Shown piece after piece: positions 33,415-42,988 of a DNA stretch of 56,378 bases. The stretch comes from CBDCWT01 sp965223305 (lineage in GTDB: Bacteria; Planctomycetota; Planctomycetia; Pirellulales; Pirellulaceae). Location of the stretch: assembly GCA_965223305.1 (NCBI GenBank), contig CBDCWT010000025.1:1-56378 (forward strand). The letters are read 5' to 3'. Each line of letters starts with the position of its first letter. The first letter of the stretch is position 1. Under the pieces are notes generated by a model that worked only from the letters and a program-made list of their open reading frames with translations, was not told the origin of the DNA and did no database searches. The translations under genes and the position numbers were made by a program.

Positions 33415-33889
33415 AGCCGGTCAAAAATCGAGGACAATCACACTGTTTTTCCGTCTACAGCCGCCCAGAGTTGATCCTGGTCGGCGCTGTGATTATTGTA
33501 CCCAGATACACCGCCCAGCAGACCACTCGATGGAATTGATCGTCTGCGCGACTCGTTCAAGCCGAGTCACGCTTCGAGATTTGGAGAATTCGTTCCCACG
33601 AGCAGGCAGCTGGTGGAATGAGATGACAGCGGCTTTGTCCGAGCTAGGCCCCCCCCGAGATGTAAAAGCAGTAGAGGATTTTGTTTGACTTTTCACCACT
33701 TATACGATCTGGTATTTAGCAATTAGCCTCGAAAGATGGCGCAGGACGGCCCATTTCTTGGCCGATATCGGCAGCGCCCCTGGGAAACCACCATGTTATC
33801 AGAGTCGCCGAGTCCGTTCGGACGGCGGTTGACGACCATTTTGCACCGCGGCCTCGACGAAGTCACATGACAGCATCACGGAGCGCACC
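33415..33889. other. 475-bp gene-free spacer
   Basis: This separates the divergent AlkD-like and giant exported-protein genes. A 98-aa open frame (33392-33688, plus) overlaps the AlkD start and has no recognisable motif. I see no repeat family member and no convincing promoter box. Confidence 0.45.
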
Positions 33890-36592
33890 ATGCCGAGACG
33901 AAGACCTGTATCCAGTTTGATGTCGCGACGGAGCACCGTGCATCGGCGAGTTCGAAAGCTGTCGGCCGAAACGCTCGAGCGCAGGCTGTTGCTGACAACG
34001 ACCGCATTCGGTGGGTCAGGTGACGTAGGTCCGGCAGCAAACCAAGATCTCAACACTTCGGAACCTGCTGTGATCGACGACGTGCGAGTCGTGCCGGTAG
34101 TAGAGCGTAGCGTGGACCCATTCTCAGCTGCACAGAGCGAGGACGTCGGGCCAAGCGTCGAGGTGTCGATCTTCGCCGTCTTCGAAAAAGCTTCAGTCGG
34201 TTCGCTGGTAGGTGTCGTCAGGGCGGCCAGTGATTCGGGATCCCTCGTCTTCCGACTCAGGGAAGAGGGCAACACCGATGTCGACGGTGATGGTGAAAGG
34301 CCCTTCCAGATCGATGCTGACACGGGCGAGTTGTTAGTGAACGATTCGGGCGATCTGGATCTGGCCCTATTACCGATTCCGCTTTTCGGTCTCAGGGCCG
34401 AAGTTGAGGACTCTGAGGGTCGACGCGCGGAGGCAGCTCAGGTGGTCGAGGTGATTCCGCCACCGGCGGAACTCAGCGTCGAAGGCGTAACCGCTGTCGA
34501 AGGCGAAGACCTCGTGTTTAGTATCACGTTGGACCGCGCAGTCGAGGCCGCGTTTGATGTGGTGGTCCGGTTTCTCGATGATTCCGCGACCGGTGGCGGT
34601 GCTCCGCTGGAGAGCCCCTCCGACTATCACAATTCGTCGCGGACCTTGAGTTTCGCCGGGAGTGCGGGCGAGACTCACCAGGTCATGGTTAGCACGTTAG
34701 ACGACGAGTTGGCGGAAGCCGCCGAGACCTTTCGTGTTGAGCTCGATGCGCTCGATCCCTTGATCAACGACCGCAACACGGCGAACGGCACGATTACCGA
34801 CAACGACTCTGCGTCGCTCACGGTCGACGACGCAACTGTGACCGAGGGCGGCGATTTGCTGTTTACGATCACGCTGCAAGGCGCTGTGCAGGCACCCTTT
34901 GATGTCGACGTGAATTTCAGCGACGCGACGGCCACCGGCGGTTCGCTGCCTCTGGTAAGTCCGTCGGATTACAATCGCACACCTCGATCGATTCGATTCA
35001 GTGGGGATGACGGCGAGTCTCGCCAGTTCACCGTCTCGACGTTGGCTGACGAGGAGGCGGAAGAAGACGAGACGTTTTCTGTCCGGCTCACGTCGAGTGA
35101 CTCCACAGTCGATGATAGCGATACCGGAACAGGTACGATCGGCAACAACCGACCGCCCGAGATCGAAAATCAGTCGTTCGTCGTTGCAGAGCACGTTGAA
35201 GCGGGGGCCGTGATCGGGAAAGTGGCCGGGAGCGATCCAGAAGGAGGAGATCTCGTCTACAGCTTGGTGCGCAACGCTAATCCGAACCGCAATCCCAGCA
35301 CTGCGGTTCAGTTGGATCCGACCACCGGCGAGCTGACAGTCCGAGACCCGCGAGACTTCGACTTCGAGCTTGCCTCTCAGCTGGTCCTTACCGTCCGTGT
35401 GGCTGAACCGGATCCGCCATCTCTGTCAGCGCTCGCAACTGTCGAAATTAACATAACCGACGCCAACGACGCGCCGATCATCGCCCCGATCGCGAACATC
35501 CGCACGTCCGACAGCTCGGTGCAGGTGACCGTGCTGGGCGTAGATCCCGATGCTGACCAAGATTTTGTGGCCAACACCACGTTCGAAATTGTATCCGTGC
35601 GTGCGGACGGGATCACCCCGCTCCAACAGGCCGTCTTCGATGCCCGATTGGTGATTGACAACGGCACACTCTACTTCAATGAATTCGGAGGTCAGGAGAA
35701 GTGGCTGCGATCAGCCACGACCGGCGGTTGGTATTTCATCTTGCCAAACGACCGCATCTACCAGTGGGACAACAGCACGCGTTCGCTTTCTGGAGACTTG
35801 TTGGGTGTTCTCGACCCGGCAGTCTACGATGATCCGAGTTTGATTTTGGTCGATCGGTTGGCCGGACCCCTGGCAAACCCACAAAACGTCCCCGTACCAG
35901 CCGGGACCGCGGCGGCTACCGTCAGCGGCAACGTGGTAACAGTTGAGTCAAATGACTTTGCGGGAATTGCCGAGGTGACTGTGCGCGCCACGGACTTGAA
36001 CGGAGCGGGTTTGAGTGACGAGGAGACGTTCTTGGTCGAGTTTGCTCCAGAGAACCGAGCACCCGAATTGGCTGAGATCGGCAGCCGACAATCCGCGCCG
36101 GGCGGCCTCACCATCGAAGTTCCTCTAACGGCAACGGATCCCGACGGCGACAGCCCGCTGGTGTTCGACGCCAGGCTACGGGGTCCCATACCGGCGACGG
36201 TGAGCATCGTGGATGATCTGCTGACGATTACCCGTCGTGGCCGGTTCTTTCGGCCTTTCATGGTGACCGTCACGGTCTCGGACGGGCACGGCGGTCAAAG
36301 CGAACAGACGTTCGAAGCGAGCTTCTTACCGGTCGTTCCCGCCGTTGCTGGTCGAGGTCTTGGTCAATACGACTTCGCGGAACTGACCGGCAACTCGAAT
36401 GAGCTACCGTTCCAAGACGGCTGGCCAAGCTTGGTCGAAGCAACTCCTGTTGAGGGCTTTCCAGGGTATCACCCAGCCGGTTCAGCGAATCCGGCGGTTC
36501 ATGGCGGGTCGAGTTCGCGGGAACTGGCGCTGGAACTCTTGGACGAGACGATCGACCTCCTCAGCCAGTCGATCTCCGAGGAACTTCTCTAA
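33890..36592 (+). CDS. Large surface protein with Calx-beta and cadherin-like domains
   Basis: 900 aa. The basic N-terminus ending LSAETLERRLLLTTT (25-38) is the planctomycete extracellular motif (Planc_extracel), replacing a standard signal peptide. A first cadherin-like segment spans about 88-190 with DVDGDGERPFQIDADTG (130-146). Two Calx-beta modules follow (about 193-305 and 308-419), then a cadherin domain (422-528: PEIENQSFVVAEHVEAG ... DANDAP). A further 370 residues include another Ig/cadherin-like repeat (APELAEIGSRQSAPGGLTIEV). The Asp-rich sites are expected to bind calcium. The protein is probably an adhesin or matrix component; no C-terminal anchor is visible. Confidence 0.9.
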   Translation: MPRRRPVSSLMSRRSTVHRRVRKLSAETLERRLLLTTTAFGGSGDVGPAANQDLNTSEPAVIDDVRVVPVVERSVDPFSAAQSEDVGPSVEVSIFAVFEKASVGSLVGVVRAASDSGSLVFRLREEGNTDVDGDGERPFQIDADTGELLVNDSGDLDLALLPIPLFGLRAEVEDSEGRRAEAAQVVEVIPPPAELSVEGVTAVEGEDLVFSITLDRAVEAAFDVVVRFLDDSATGGGAPLESPSDYHNSSRTLSFAGSAGETHQVMVSTLDDELAEAAETFRVELDALDPLINDRNTANGTITDNDSASLTVDDATVTEGGDLLFTITLQGAVQAPFDVDVNFSDATATGGSLPLVSPSDYNRTPRSIRFSGDDGESRQFTVSTLADEEAEEDETFSVRLTSSDSTVDDSDTGTGTIGNNRPPEIENQSFVVAEHVEAGAVIGKVAGSDPEGGDLVYSLVRNANPNRNPSTAVQLDPTTGELTVRDPRDFDFELASQLVLTVRVAEPDPPSLSALATVEINITDANDAPIIAPIANIRTSDSSVQVTVLGVDPDADQDFVANTTFEIVSVRADGITPLQQAVFDARLVIDNGTLYFNEFGGQEKWLRSATTGGWYFILPNDRIYQWDNSTRSLSGDLLGVLDPAVYDDPSLILVDRLAGPLANPQNVPVPAGTAAATVSGNVVTVESNDFAGIAEVTVRATDLNGAGLSDEETFLVEFAPENRAPELAEIGSRQSAPGGLTIEVPLTATDPDGDSPLVFDARLRGPIPATVSIVDDLLTITRRGRFFRPFMVTVTVSDGHGGQSEQTFEASFLPVVPAVAGRGLGQYDFAELTGNSNELPFQDGWPSLVEATPVEGFPGYHPAGSANPAVHGGSSSRELALELLDETIDLLSQSISEELL

Positions 36593-36769
36593 ACTCGTTC
36601 GTACAAACAACGTAGTCGGCACACTCCGTGTGCCGTGCCACGTAGCGAGGCACTCTGTCAAGATGCCGGCCGCCGCGCGGAGCATGCGTGCTGCGGGTGG
36701 GGCGCTGCACGGCTGCCTCTGACCGTGTTCCATGCTACGATGTCGGTTTTCCTCTAGGAGTGTGGCACG

Positions 36770-38395
36770 ATGAGCGCGACGATTGTCCGTGTGACGCTGG
36801 CGGTGGCGTTGTTCGTCACGGTGATTCAAACTTCACAGCAAGGCCGCTGCGAAGACTCATCGAGGCCCAACATCTTATTCGCGTTTGCGGATGATTGGGG
36901 CCGTTTCGCGGGCGCGTACGGTAGCTTGGACGATGCCGATCAGCTGAGCGCCTTGGTGCCCACTCCGAACTTTGATCGAATTGCGGGAGAAGGTGTCCTC
37001 TTTCGTAACGCGTTTGTCAATGCTCCTTCGTGCACTCCGTGTCGGAGTTCGCTGCTGTCAGGTCAGTATTTTTGGCGATGTGGACGCGGTGCCATTTTGC
37101 AGGGTGCCGTCTGGGACGACACGATTCCGACGTGGCCGTTGTTGTTGCAGGATGCGGGCTACCACATCGGTAAGACTTGGAAAGTATGGAGTCCCGGCCG
37201 ACCGACCGACGCTCCAATCGGCGGCCAAACCCGTGCTTATCAACAGGCCGGCAGCCGGTTTAATCGGTTCTCGCAGACGGCGCACCGGTTGGTTGGCGAT
37301 GGGAAGACCGTCTCTCAGGCCAAGGAAGAATTGCTGGAGGAAGTTCGCGGCAACTTCGCCGCGTTCCTCGCAGATCGCGACGATGGACAGCCCTTTTGCT
37401 ATTGGTTTGGTCCGACGAATGTCCACCGTAAATGGACGAAAGGGTCAGGCCAAGCGCTGTGGGGCATCGACCCTGACTCGCTCGCCGGCCGGCTACCGCC
37501 GTTTCTCCCTGACGTGCCAGCAGTGCGCGAAGATCTAGCTGACTACTTCGGAGAAATTGCCGCGTTTGATGCCGCGCTCGGCGAGCTGTTCAAGATGCTG
37601 CATGCGACCAATGAGTTCGAAAATACGCTGATCGTCATCAGCGGCGACCACGGACCGCCTGGCTTTCCGCACGGGAAGTGTAACCTCTACAGCTTCGGGA
37701 CACAGGTTTGCTTGGCTGTCGCCGGACCGGGAGTCGATGGCGGGCGCGTCGTGAACGACTTTGCCAGTTTACCGGACCTGGCGCCGACGTTTCTCGAGGC
37801 GGGTGGCGTCGCAGTTCCCGACGTCATGACCGCTCGCACATTGTGGCCGGTGCTGAGATCCGCCGAGCAGGGACTTGTCGACGAAGATCGGACTTGGGTG
37901 ATCACCGGTCGCGAGCGGCATGTTGCCATGGCGCGGGCTGGACATCTACCGTATCCACAGCGCGCCCTGCGCACGGAGAACTTTCTCTTGGTGATCAACT
38001 TTCGCCCTGATCGTTACCCGCTTGGCGACCCTTATCGGCTGGATGGCGACAGTCTACCGACTGCCGAAGAGCTCACCGAGAATACGTTTGTTACATTGCC
38101 AGACGAAGACGCAGGTCCCACCAAAGCGTGGTTGGTCGAGCACCACAACGATCCAGCTTGGAGGTCGGTTTTTGAACATGCCTACGGCAAACGCCCCCGG
38201 GAAGAGCTGTTCGATCTCCGTACCGATCCGCACGAGATGAAGAACGTCGCCGCGGATCCGGAGTATGCTGCGATCTTGAGCGAGCTGCGAGAGCGCTTGT
38301 TGGGCGAACTGACACGGACGGGGGATCCTCGGTTGGTAAACGACGGTGAGTTCTTTGAGACGCCGCCGCTGGCAGGTAAGTTGCCAGAAAGTTAA
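36770..38395 (+). CDS. Sulfatase (formylglycine type), exported
   Basis: 541 aa. A signal peptide (VTLAVALFVTVIQTSQQGRC) precedes RPNILFAFADDWG, which provides the metal-binding aspartates. The active-site motif is Cys88-Thr-Pro-Cys-Arg92 followed by SSLLSGQY: Cys88 should be oxidised to formylglycine. VISGDHGPPGFPHGKC holds further metal ligands, and LFDLRTDPHEMKNVA is the usual C-terminal block. The layout suggests the heparan N-sulfatase/iduronate-like branch, but substrate cannot be fixed. It is followed after 14 nt by a second sulfatase, so the two are co-transcribed; no formylglycine-generating enzyme is in the window. Confidence 0.94.
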   Translation: MSATIVRVTLAVALFVTVIQTSQQGRCEDSSRPNILFAFADDWGRFAGAYGSLDDADQLSALVPTPNFDRIAGEGVLFRNAFVNAPSCTPCRSSLLSGQYFWRCGRGAILQGAVWDDTIPTWPLLLQDAGYHIGKTWKVWSPGRPTDAPIGGQTRAYQQAGSRFNRFSQTAHRLVGDGKTVSQAKEELLEEVRGNFAAFLADRDDGQPFCYWFGPTNVHRKWTKGSGQALWGIDPDSLAGRLPPFLPDVPAVREDLADYFGEIAAFDAALGELFKMLHATNEFENTLIVISGDHGPPGFPHGKCNLYSFGTQVCLAVAGPGVDGGRVVNDFASLPDLAPTFLEAGGVAVPDVMTARTLWPVLRSAEQGLVDEDRTWVITGRERHVAMARAGHLPYPQRALRTENFLLVINFRPDRYPLGDPYRLDGDSLPTAEELTENTFVTLPDEDAGPTKAWLVEHHNDPAWRSVFEHAYGKRPREELFDLRTDPHEMKNVAADPEYAAILSELRERLLGELTRTGDPRLVNDGEFFETPPLAGKLPES

Positions 38396-38409
38396 GGGGG
38401 AGATGGGTG

Positions 38410-40200
38410 ATGCGAACGACACTGAGGCGGTGGCCAGCTCTTTGGTGTGCTGTGTTGGTTCTCTGTGCCAACGTTGATGCAGCCGAGCGGCCGAATGTCG
38501 TGGTTGTTATCACAGACGACCAGGGATATGGGGATCTCTCCTGCCATGGCAACCCCGTGCTTCGCACCCCCCACATTGATGCTTTGTTCGAGCAATCCGT
38601 TCGGCTGGCCGACTACCATGTCTCGCCGACCTGTTCACCGACACGAAGCGCACTGTTGACCGGGCACTGGACGAATCGCACGGGAGTGTGGCACACCATC
38701 ATGGGCCGCTCGATGCTGCGCGAGAACGAGGTGACGATAGGCCAAGTTTTCGAGGCTGCGGGGTACGCCACGGGAATGTTCGGGAAATGGCATTTAGGGG
38801 ACAACCATCCATTTCGGCCCGAGGACCGAGGGTTTCGCGAGGTTCTGCGTCATGGTGGGGGCGGCGTTGGGCAAACTCCGGACTACTGGGACAACGCCTA
38901 CTTCGATGGCAGCTATTGGCACAACGAGGTGGTGCAGCCTGTCAGCGGCTTTTGCACCGATGTATTCTTTGACTACGCCAAGCGGTTCATTCAAGCGCAG
39001 TCCGAGGCAGATCGACCCTTTTTGGCGTATATCGCCACCAACGCGCCGCACGGTCCCATGCACGCACCGCCGAGCTACAGCGCACCGTATGCGGATCAAA
39101 GTGTGCAGCTCGCGAATTTCTTGGGGATGATTGCGAATATCGACGACAACGTGGGCGACCTGCGGTCCTTCCTCCGGAGCGCGGGACTCGAAGAGAACAC
39201 GATTTTTGTTTTCACGACCGACAACGGGACTTCGTCGGGCGAGAAGGTCTTCAATGCCGGCATGCGCGGCAAGAAAGGGAGTGAGTACGATGGCGGCCAT
39301 CGCGTACCTTTTTTCGTCTATTGGCCGGCTGGTGGCCTGATCGGCGGCCGCTCGATCGAGCCGATCACGGCGCACGTAGACATCTTACCGACGCTCATCG
39401 ACTTATGTGGTGTGGCACCTCCGGAGGGAGTCCAGTTTGACGGGCGGAGCATCGCGAGTTTGTTGAAGGGAGATTCCGCCGATCGATGGCCGGATCGAAT
39501 ACTGGTCACCGATTCGCAGCGTGTTCGGGATCCAATCAAATGGCGCAAGAGCGCCGTGATGACTTCACGCTGGCGCTTGATCAACGGCCGTGAGCTTTAT
39601 GACATCAAGGCTGATGCCGGACAACGTCAGGATGTCGCGCCGGCGCATCCGCTAGTTGTCGAACGCCTCCGAAACTTCTATGAATCGTGGTGGAACGAGT
39701 TGCTGCCGACGTTTAGCGAGGACGCCGCGATCCACCTTGGCCACCCTGCCGAGAACCCCACCCGGCTGACCTCGCATGACTGGATTACGACGCGGTCGAC
39801 TCCCTGGAATCAAGCACACATTCGACGGGCGTTGAATGGAGAGCCGAATACGGGATTCTGGAACGTGGAGGTCGTCGCGGGAGGAGAGTACGAGATTCAA
39901 CTCAGTCGCTGGCCGCGCGAAGTAGGTTTGGCAATTGACGCACCGCTGGCACCGGCACCGGCAGTGCCGGGGGCAAAGGCCTTCCGCACGACGCCTGGTG
40001 TAGCGATTTCCCCTGTCAAAGCGACGTTGCAGATCGGCTCGGAGACGGTCTCGAAGACTGTGGCCCCCGGTGACCGCGCGGTGACCTTTCGCGTTCAGCT
40101 CGAGTCGGGCAGACAGCGCATGGAAGGGCGTTTTCAGACGGCTGACGGCACGGTCTACGGAGCTTACTACGCCTACGTCCAGCGAACCATGCTACACTGA
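38410..40200 (+). CDS. Arylsulfatase-like protein, exported
   Basis: 596 aa from the ATG at 38410, with GGGGGAG 7 nt upstream; the adjoining GTG would leave no spacing. A signal peptide (ALWCAVLVLCANVDA) precedes RPNVVVVITDDQGYGDLSCHG. The active-site motif is Cys75-Ser-Pro-Thr-Arg79 with ALLTG, then GKWHLG and FTTDNGTSSG. About 130 C-terminal residues after the catalytic domain (WNVEVVAGGEYEIQLSRWPRE) form an extra beta-rich module seen in planctomycete arylsulfatases. The gene pairs with the upstream sulfatase, suggesting joint degradation of a sulfated polysaccharide. Confidence 0.94.
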   Translation: MRTTLRRWPALWCAVLVLCANVDAAERPNVVVVITDDQGYGDLSCHGNPVLRTPHIDALFEQSVRLADYHVSPTCSPTRSALLTGHWTNRTGVWHTIMGRSMLRENEVTIGQVFEAAGYATGMFGKWHLGDNHPFRPEDRGFREVLRHGGGGVGQTPDYWDNAYFDGSYWHNEVVQPVSGFCTDVFFDYAKRFIQAQSEADRPFLAYIATNAPHGPMHAPPSYSAPYADQSVQLANFLGMIANIDDNVGDLRSFLRSAGLEENTIFVFTTDNGTSSGEKVFNAGMRGKKGSEYDGGHRVPFFVYWPAGGLIGGRSIEPITAHVDILPTLIDLCGVAPPEGVQFDGRSIASLLKGDSADRWPDRILVTDSQRVRDPIKWRKSAVMTSRWRLINGRELYDIKADAGQRQDVAPAHPLVVERLRNFYESWWNELLPTFSEDAAIHLGHPAENPTRLTSHDWITTRSTPWNQAHIRRALNGEPNTGFWNVEVVAGGEYEIQLSRWPREVGLAIDAPLAPAPAVPGAKAFRTTPGVAISPVKATLQIGSETVSKTVAPGDRAVTFRVQLESGRQRMEGRFQTADGTVYGAYYAYVQRTMLH

Positions 40201-40241
40201 CCAAGCCGTTTCAGGGGGCGGCGGACAAGGTCAAGGATCCT

Positions 40242-40946
40242 GTGGCGCACCATTTCTGCAGCGATGTCCACCTCCGGCTCGACCGACCGGAGCTCGGCAA
40301 CCGTTTTGCGCAATTTGTACGCAGCCTCCAGTCGGTCGACACGCTCGTCATAGGCGGTGACCTGTGCGACTTCTGGATGGCCAGCCGCGAAACTCCGCAG
40401 CGCATGCAAGCGTGTCCTGGTCTTCAATCGCTCAACGACTTCTCGGCTCGTGGTGGTGAGTTGATTATCCTGTTGGGCAATCACGATCTCTGGTTGAGGT
40501 CTTTCTACGAGGACCAGTTGTCGGCACGGGTTGTGGAAGAGCCGTTCCGGATCACTGTCTACGGCCTGCGGATACTCCTCGTGCACGGTCATCGAGTGCG
40601 CACTGGTTGGCAATGGAAGCAACTGCTCGAATCCCGTGCGTTCTCGTGGCTGTTTTCCGTCTTTCCCGCGACGCCGGCTAGAGTGCTGGACAGGCTTCTG
40701 GAGCGGGCCAATCAGTCAGGCCGGGCGGCCCGTCATCGGCGACTCACAGAGCGGTATCGGGACTTCATACGCCAACAGCCAGACTCGGCGGACCTTTTCC
40801 TGTTCGGACATCTTCACCAGCGTATTGATGAACGGCTCGGCGCCTCCCGTTTCATTGTGCTTGGCGATTGGCAGGAGGAGGACAACTATGTGATGATCGA
40901 CGAGTGCGGGGTCTCTTCGGGCGGGGGAGGACCGAGGTCCGAGTGA
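40242..40946 (+). CDS. UDP-2,3-diacylglucosamine diphosphatase-like metallophosphoesterase (LpxH type)
   Basis: 234 aa, GTG start with AAGGA upstream. The calcineurin-type metal site is complete: SDVHLR (Asp8, His10), VIGGDLCDFW (Asp40), LGNHDLWL (Asn80, His81), LVHGH (His115) and LFGHLHQR. The DFW and HGHRVR features match LpxH and LpxH2, which hydrolyse UDP-2,3-diacylglucosamine to lipid X in lipid A synthesis at the inner membrane. Substrate is inferred from these motifs; other membrane phosphoesterases share part of them. It sits 41 nt after the sulfatase pair but without an obvious functional link. Confidence 0.85.
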   Translation: MAHHFCSDVHLRLDRPELGNRFAQFVRSLQSVDTLVIGGDLCDFWMASRETPQRMQACPGLQSLNDFSARGGELIILLGNHDLWLRSFYEDQLSARVVEEPFRITVYGLRILLVHGHRVRTGWQWKQLLESRAFSWLFSVFPATPARVLDRLLERANQSGRAARHRRLTERYRDFIRQQPDSADLFLFGHLHQRIDERLGASRFIVLGDWQEEDNYVMIDECGVSSGGGGPRSE

Positions 40947-41001
40947 GCGGCTTCGGCAGGCGCGACCGCGATCACTTCTGCAGCCGAACCTCCCTAGAGT
41001 C

Positions 41002-41085
41002 GTAGCCGAACCCCGCCAGAGCCGTAGCCGAACTCGCCAGAGTTTGGTGAATACCGATCGTCCAAGTTCTGGCGAACTCGGCTAC
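41002..41085. repeat. Palindromic dispersed repeat (GTAGCCGAA family), copy d
   Basis: GTAGCCGAACCCCGCCAGAG, GTAGCCGAACTCGCCAGAG and the inverted TTCTGGCGAACTCGGCTAC lie in order just after the LpxH-like gene. The following 41100-41180 (CTCCGCGAGGCGGGGGAGAGGG, then GCAGTCGGCAACTTAGTTG) recurs diverged at 42915-42980. Confidence 0.85.
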
Positions 41086-41189
41086 AAGAAATCTCTAACG
41101 GGCGTCGCCCCCCCTCCTCTCCCTGCGATTCTTGCTCCGCGAGGCGGGGGAGAGGGAGCAGCAGTCGGCAACTTAGTTGTTGTCGACTC

Positions 41190-42311
41190 CTACGCTCTGG
41201 AACGGTTGATGGGTTGCGAGCTGCACCGCAGAGCGCCACCCAAATAAGATGGGCCATCGAACGGTATATCGATCACCTCGACGTCGTATTTATTAATCTC
41301 TGCGATCAAGCGTTGGTGGCGGCTGTCGACCACGTAGGTTTCTGGGTTGAGCGCAATGCCGTTGACACCGAGCCACGCTGCTTCCTCTTCAGTCGCCTCG
41401 ATCCAGGTGTAGTTCTTCAAGCCTGGCGGTAGTTCCGATTCGAGCCATTTGCGACAGATAATACCCAGTCCGGGTCGAATGAGTGCGATAGTGCAGTCCA
41501 GATGTAGAGCTGCGTCATTCAACTTAAGTGGATAGATCTTGAATTGGTCCCCGAAGATCATTTCGCAGAACTTCGCCCCCAGCGCGTTCGAGCCGTGACC
41601 TTGACCGAGATAGGCTTCGTCCCCATTCAGAACGAAGTCACCGCCATCGAACAGGATCGAATGGGTTTCTACGGCATACTTGCGCTCCGGCGGGCTCATC
41701 ACTTCGGTTGAAGGCTGTGGCGCTTGAACATAGTTGCACTTGCCCGCCGCCATCATGCCGACATACAGCAGCGCTCCGGCGATGTATTGCTTTCGTTTCC
41801 ACGGCATTCGTAATGCAGCTGCGACTACCGTATTACCACCCGTACACCATACGTCGCGCGGATAGATTTGCTCGACGCCGGGATTGATGTAGTTACGGTC
41901 CTCGTGAACCAGTCGCGAAACTCGTTGAACTTTGACACCGTGCCGGTCCATCGTCTCGGCATAGTGGTCAATTTGTCCGTTGATCTTGGCAAACAACTCG
42001 GGATCGGCGTCCTTAAACGGCTTGCCGGCACTCTGTTTGAGAAACTCGAAAGTAGCCGGTTTCATCCAAGTAAACTCTTCGTCCATGCCGGGCATCCACT
42101 CAAAGACGCAGTCGTCGTCTGCCAGCGGGGAACCGATCACGACCTCTTTCAGCTCGCCAAATTCGTCATACACGTGGACGCCATCCGTCATCACGCTTCT
42201 TTCCGCGGCTTGTGTCGAAGGTGGTGACAAGCTACCGGCTAGCGCCGCGCCGGCAGCAACTCCCGCTGAGGTTTTAAAGAACGTTCGGCGATCGGTTCCG
42301 ACATTCGACAT
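41190..42311 (-). CDS. Tat-exported amidinotransferase-like (GME family) protein
   Basis: 373 aa from the ATG at 42311, with AGGAG 9 nt upstream; the first ATG (42320) abuts the same AGGAG. The leader TDRRTFFKTSAGVAAGAALA is a twin-arginine type signal ending near STQAAE. The mature part is a pentein-fold amidinotransferase: YPRDVW (Asp153), HLDC (His270) and GGALRCSSQP (Cys363) match the Asp-His-Cys triad of glycine and inosamine amidinotransferases. The family usually works in the cytoplasm on arginine, so export of a full-length member is unusual. It might deplete or modify arginine or guanidino compounds outside the membrane (inference). Confidence 0.9.
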   Translation of the reverse strand: MSNVGTDRRTFFKTSAGVAAGAALAGSLSPPSTQAAERSVMTDGVHVYDEFGELKEVVIGSPLADDDCVFEWMPGMDEEFTWMKPATFEFLKQSAGKPFKDADPELFAKINGQIDHYAETMDRHGVKVQRVSRLVHEDRNYINPGVEQIYPRDVWCTGGNTVVAAALRMPWKRKQYIAGALLYVGMMAAGKCNYVQAPQPSTEVMSPPERKYAVETHSILFDGGDFVLNGDEAYLGQGHGSNALGAKFCEMIFGDQFKIYPLKLNDAALHLDCTIALIRPGLGIICRKWLESELPPGLKNYTWIEATEEEAAWLGVNGIALNPETYVVDSRHQRLIAEINKYDVEVIDIPFDGPSYLGGALRCSSQPINRSRA

Positions 42312-42581
42312 GTGCACCATCTCCTGTGTTGTGATTCAGAACTCGTCGACTCAGTTGCGCCGCTTCCGTCGAGTCGGTACACGTCCCACCACAGCGGTGG
42401 AGGACACAGTCGATAGGACGAGAAGATCTACTTTCTACAACGTAAGCAATAGCAACCTTCTATCAGAACCCTATCACGTAGTAGCGTGGTGCCGCGTGCA
42501 AAAAGATTGCATGGGCACAGCGGTGCATGTGCGGCAGCGAAGCGGCCAGTCGCCGCCAGTTCGCAAGGCGAACAATTCTTT

Positions 42582-42666
42582 GTAGCCGAATTCGCCAGAA
42601 TTTAGATGAAGCGGCAGTCCACCAAACTCTGGCGAGTTCGGCTACGACTCTGGCGAGTAGGGCTAC
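42582..42666. repeat. Palindromic dispersed repeat (GTAGCCGAA family), copy e
   Basis: Opens GTAGCCGAATTCGCCAGAA and ends with the inverted CTCTGGCGAGTTCGGCTAC plus a short extra CTGGCGAGTAGGGCTAC unit. It lies about 70 bp before the second MITE-like element. The adjoining 42321-42581 has no gene that I can support. Confidence 0.85.
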
Positions 42667-42735
42667 GAACGGCTTGCGGGAGACCGTCCGGGAAAGTCTT
42701 TGACGGAGTTGCCTGCGTTGCCGTCTCCCCTCTAG

Positions 42736-42909
42736 CGCGGATTATTCATGAAGATCGTCGCGAGAGGTTGCAAGTACGTTCGTGGCAAGGAAGGCGAGCA
42801 ATTCTTCCGCAGGCGTATTGAAGCAATACGTCGAGGGAGAATTGTGAAGCATGACGAAGCCACGGATGGACTTACGACCTCGCAGCAGATCGCTCATGAA
42901 TAATTCGGG
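42736..42909. mobile_element. 174-bp MITE-like element, copy 2, with CTAG target duplication
   Basis: Exactly the length of copy 1 at 4774-4947 and differing at about seven positions. The ends are CGCGGATTATTCATGA and TCATGAATAATTCGGG, and the flanks are CTAG on both sides (42732-42735 and 42910-42913). The different target duplication from copy 1 (TTAA) shows separate insertions. The internal CGTATTG/CAATACG core is CGTATTGAAGCAATACG here. Confidence 0.9.
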
Positions 42910-42988
42910 CTAGTGTTCTCGCTGCGCGAGGCAGGGGGCGAGGGAACAGGAGTCGGCAACTTGTTGTTGAGCGACTCCTAAGATGCCG

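Noticed and set aside
33392..33688. 98-aa open frame on the plus strand in the AlkD/adhesin spacer.
   Set aside because: It overlaps the AlkD start, has no ribosome-binding site or family motif, and amino acid use looks random.
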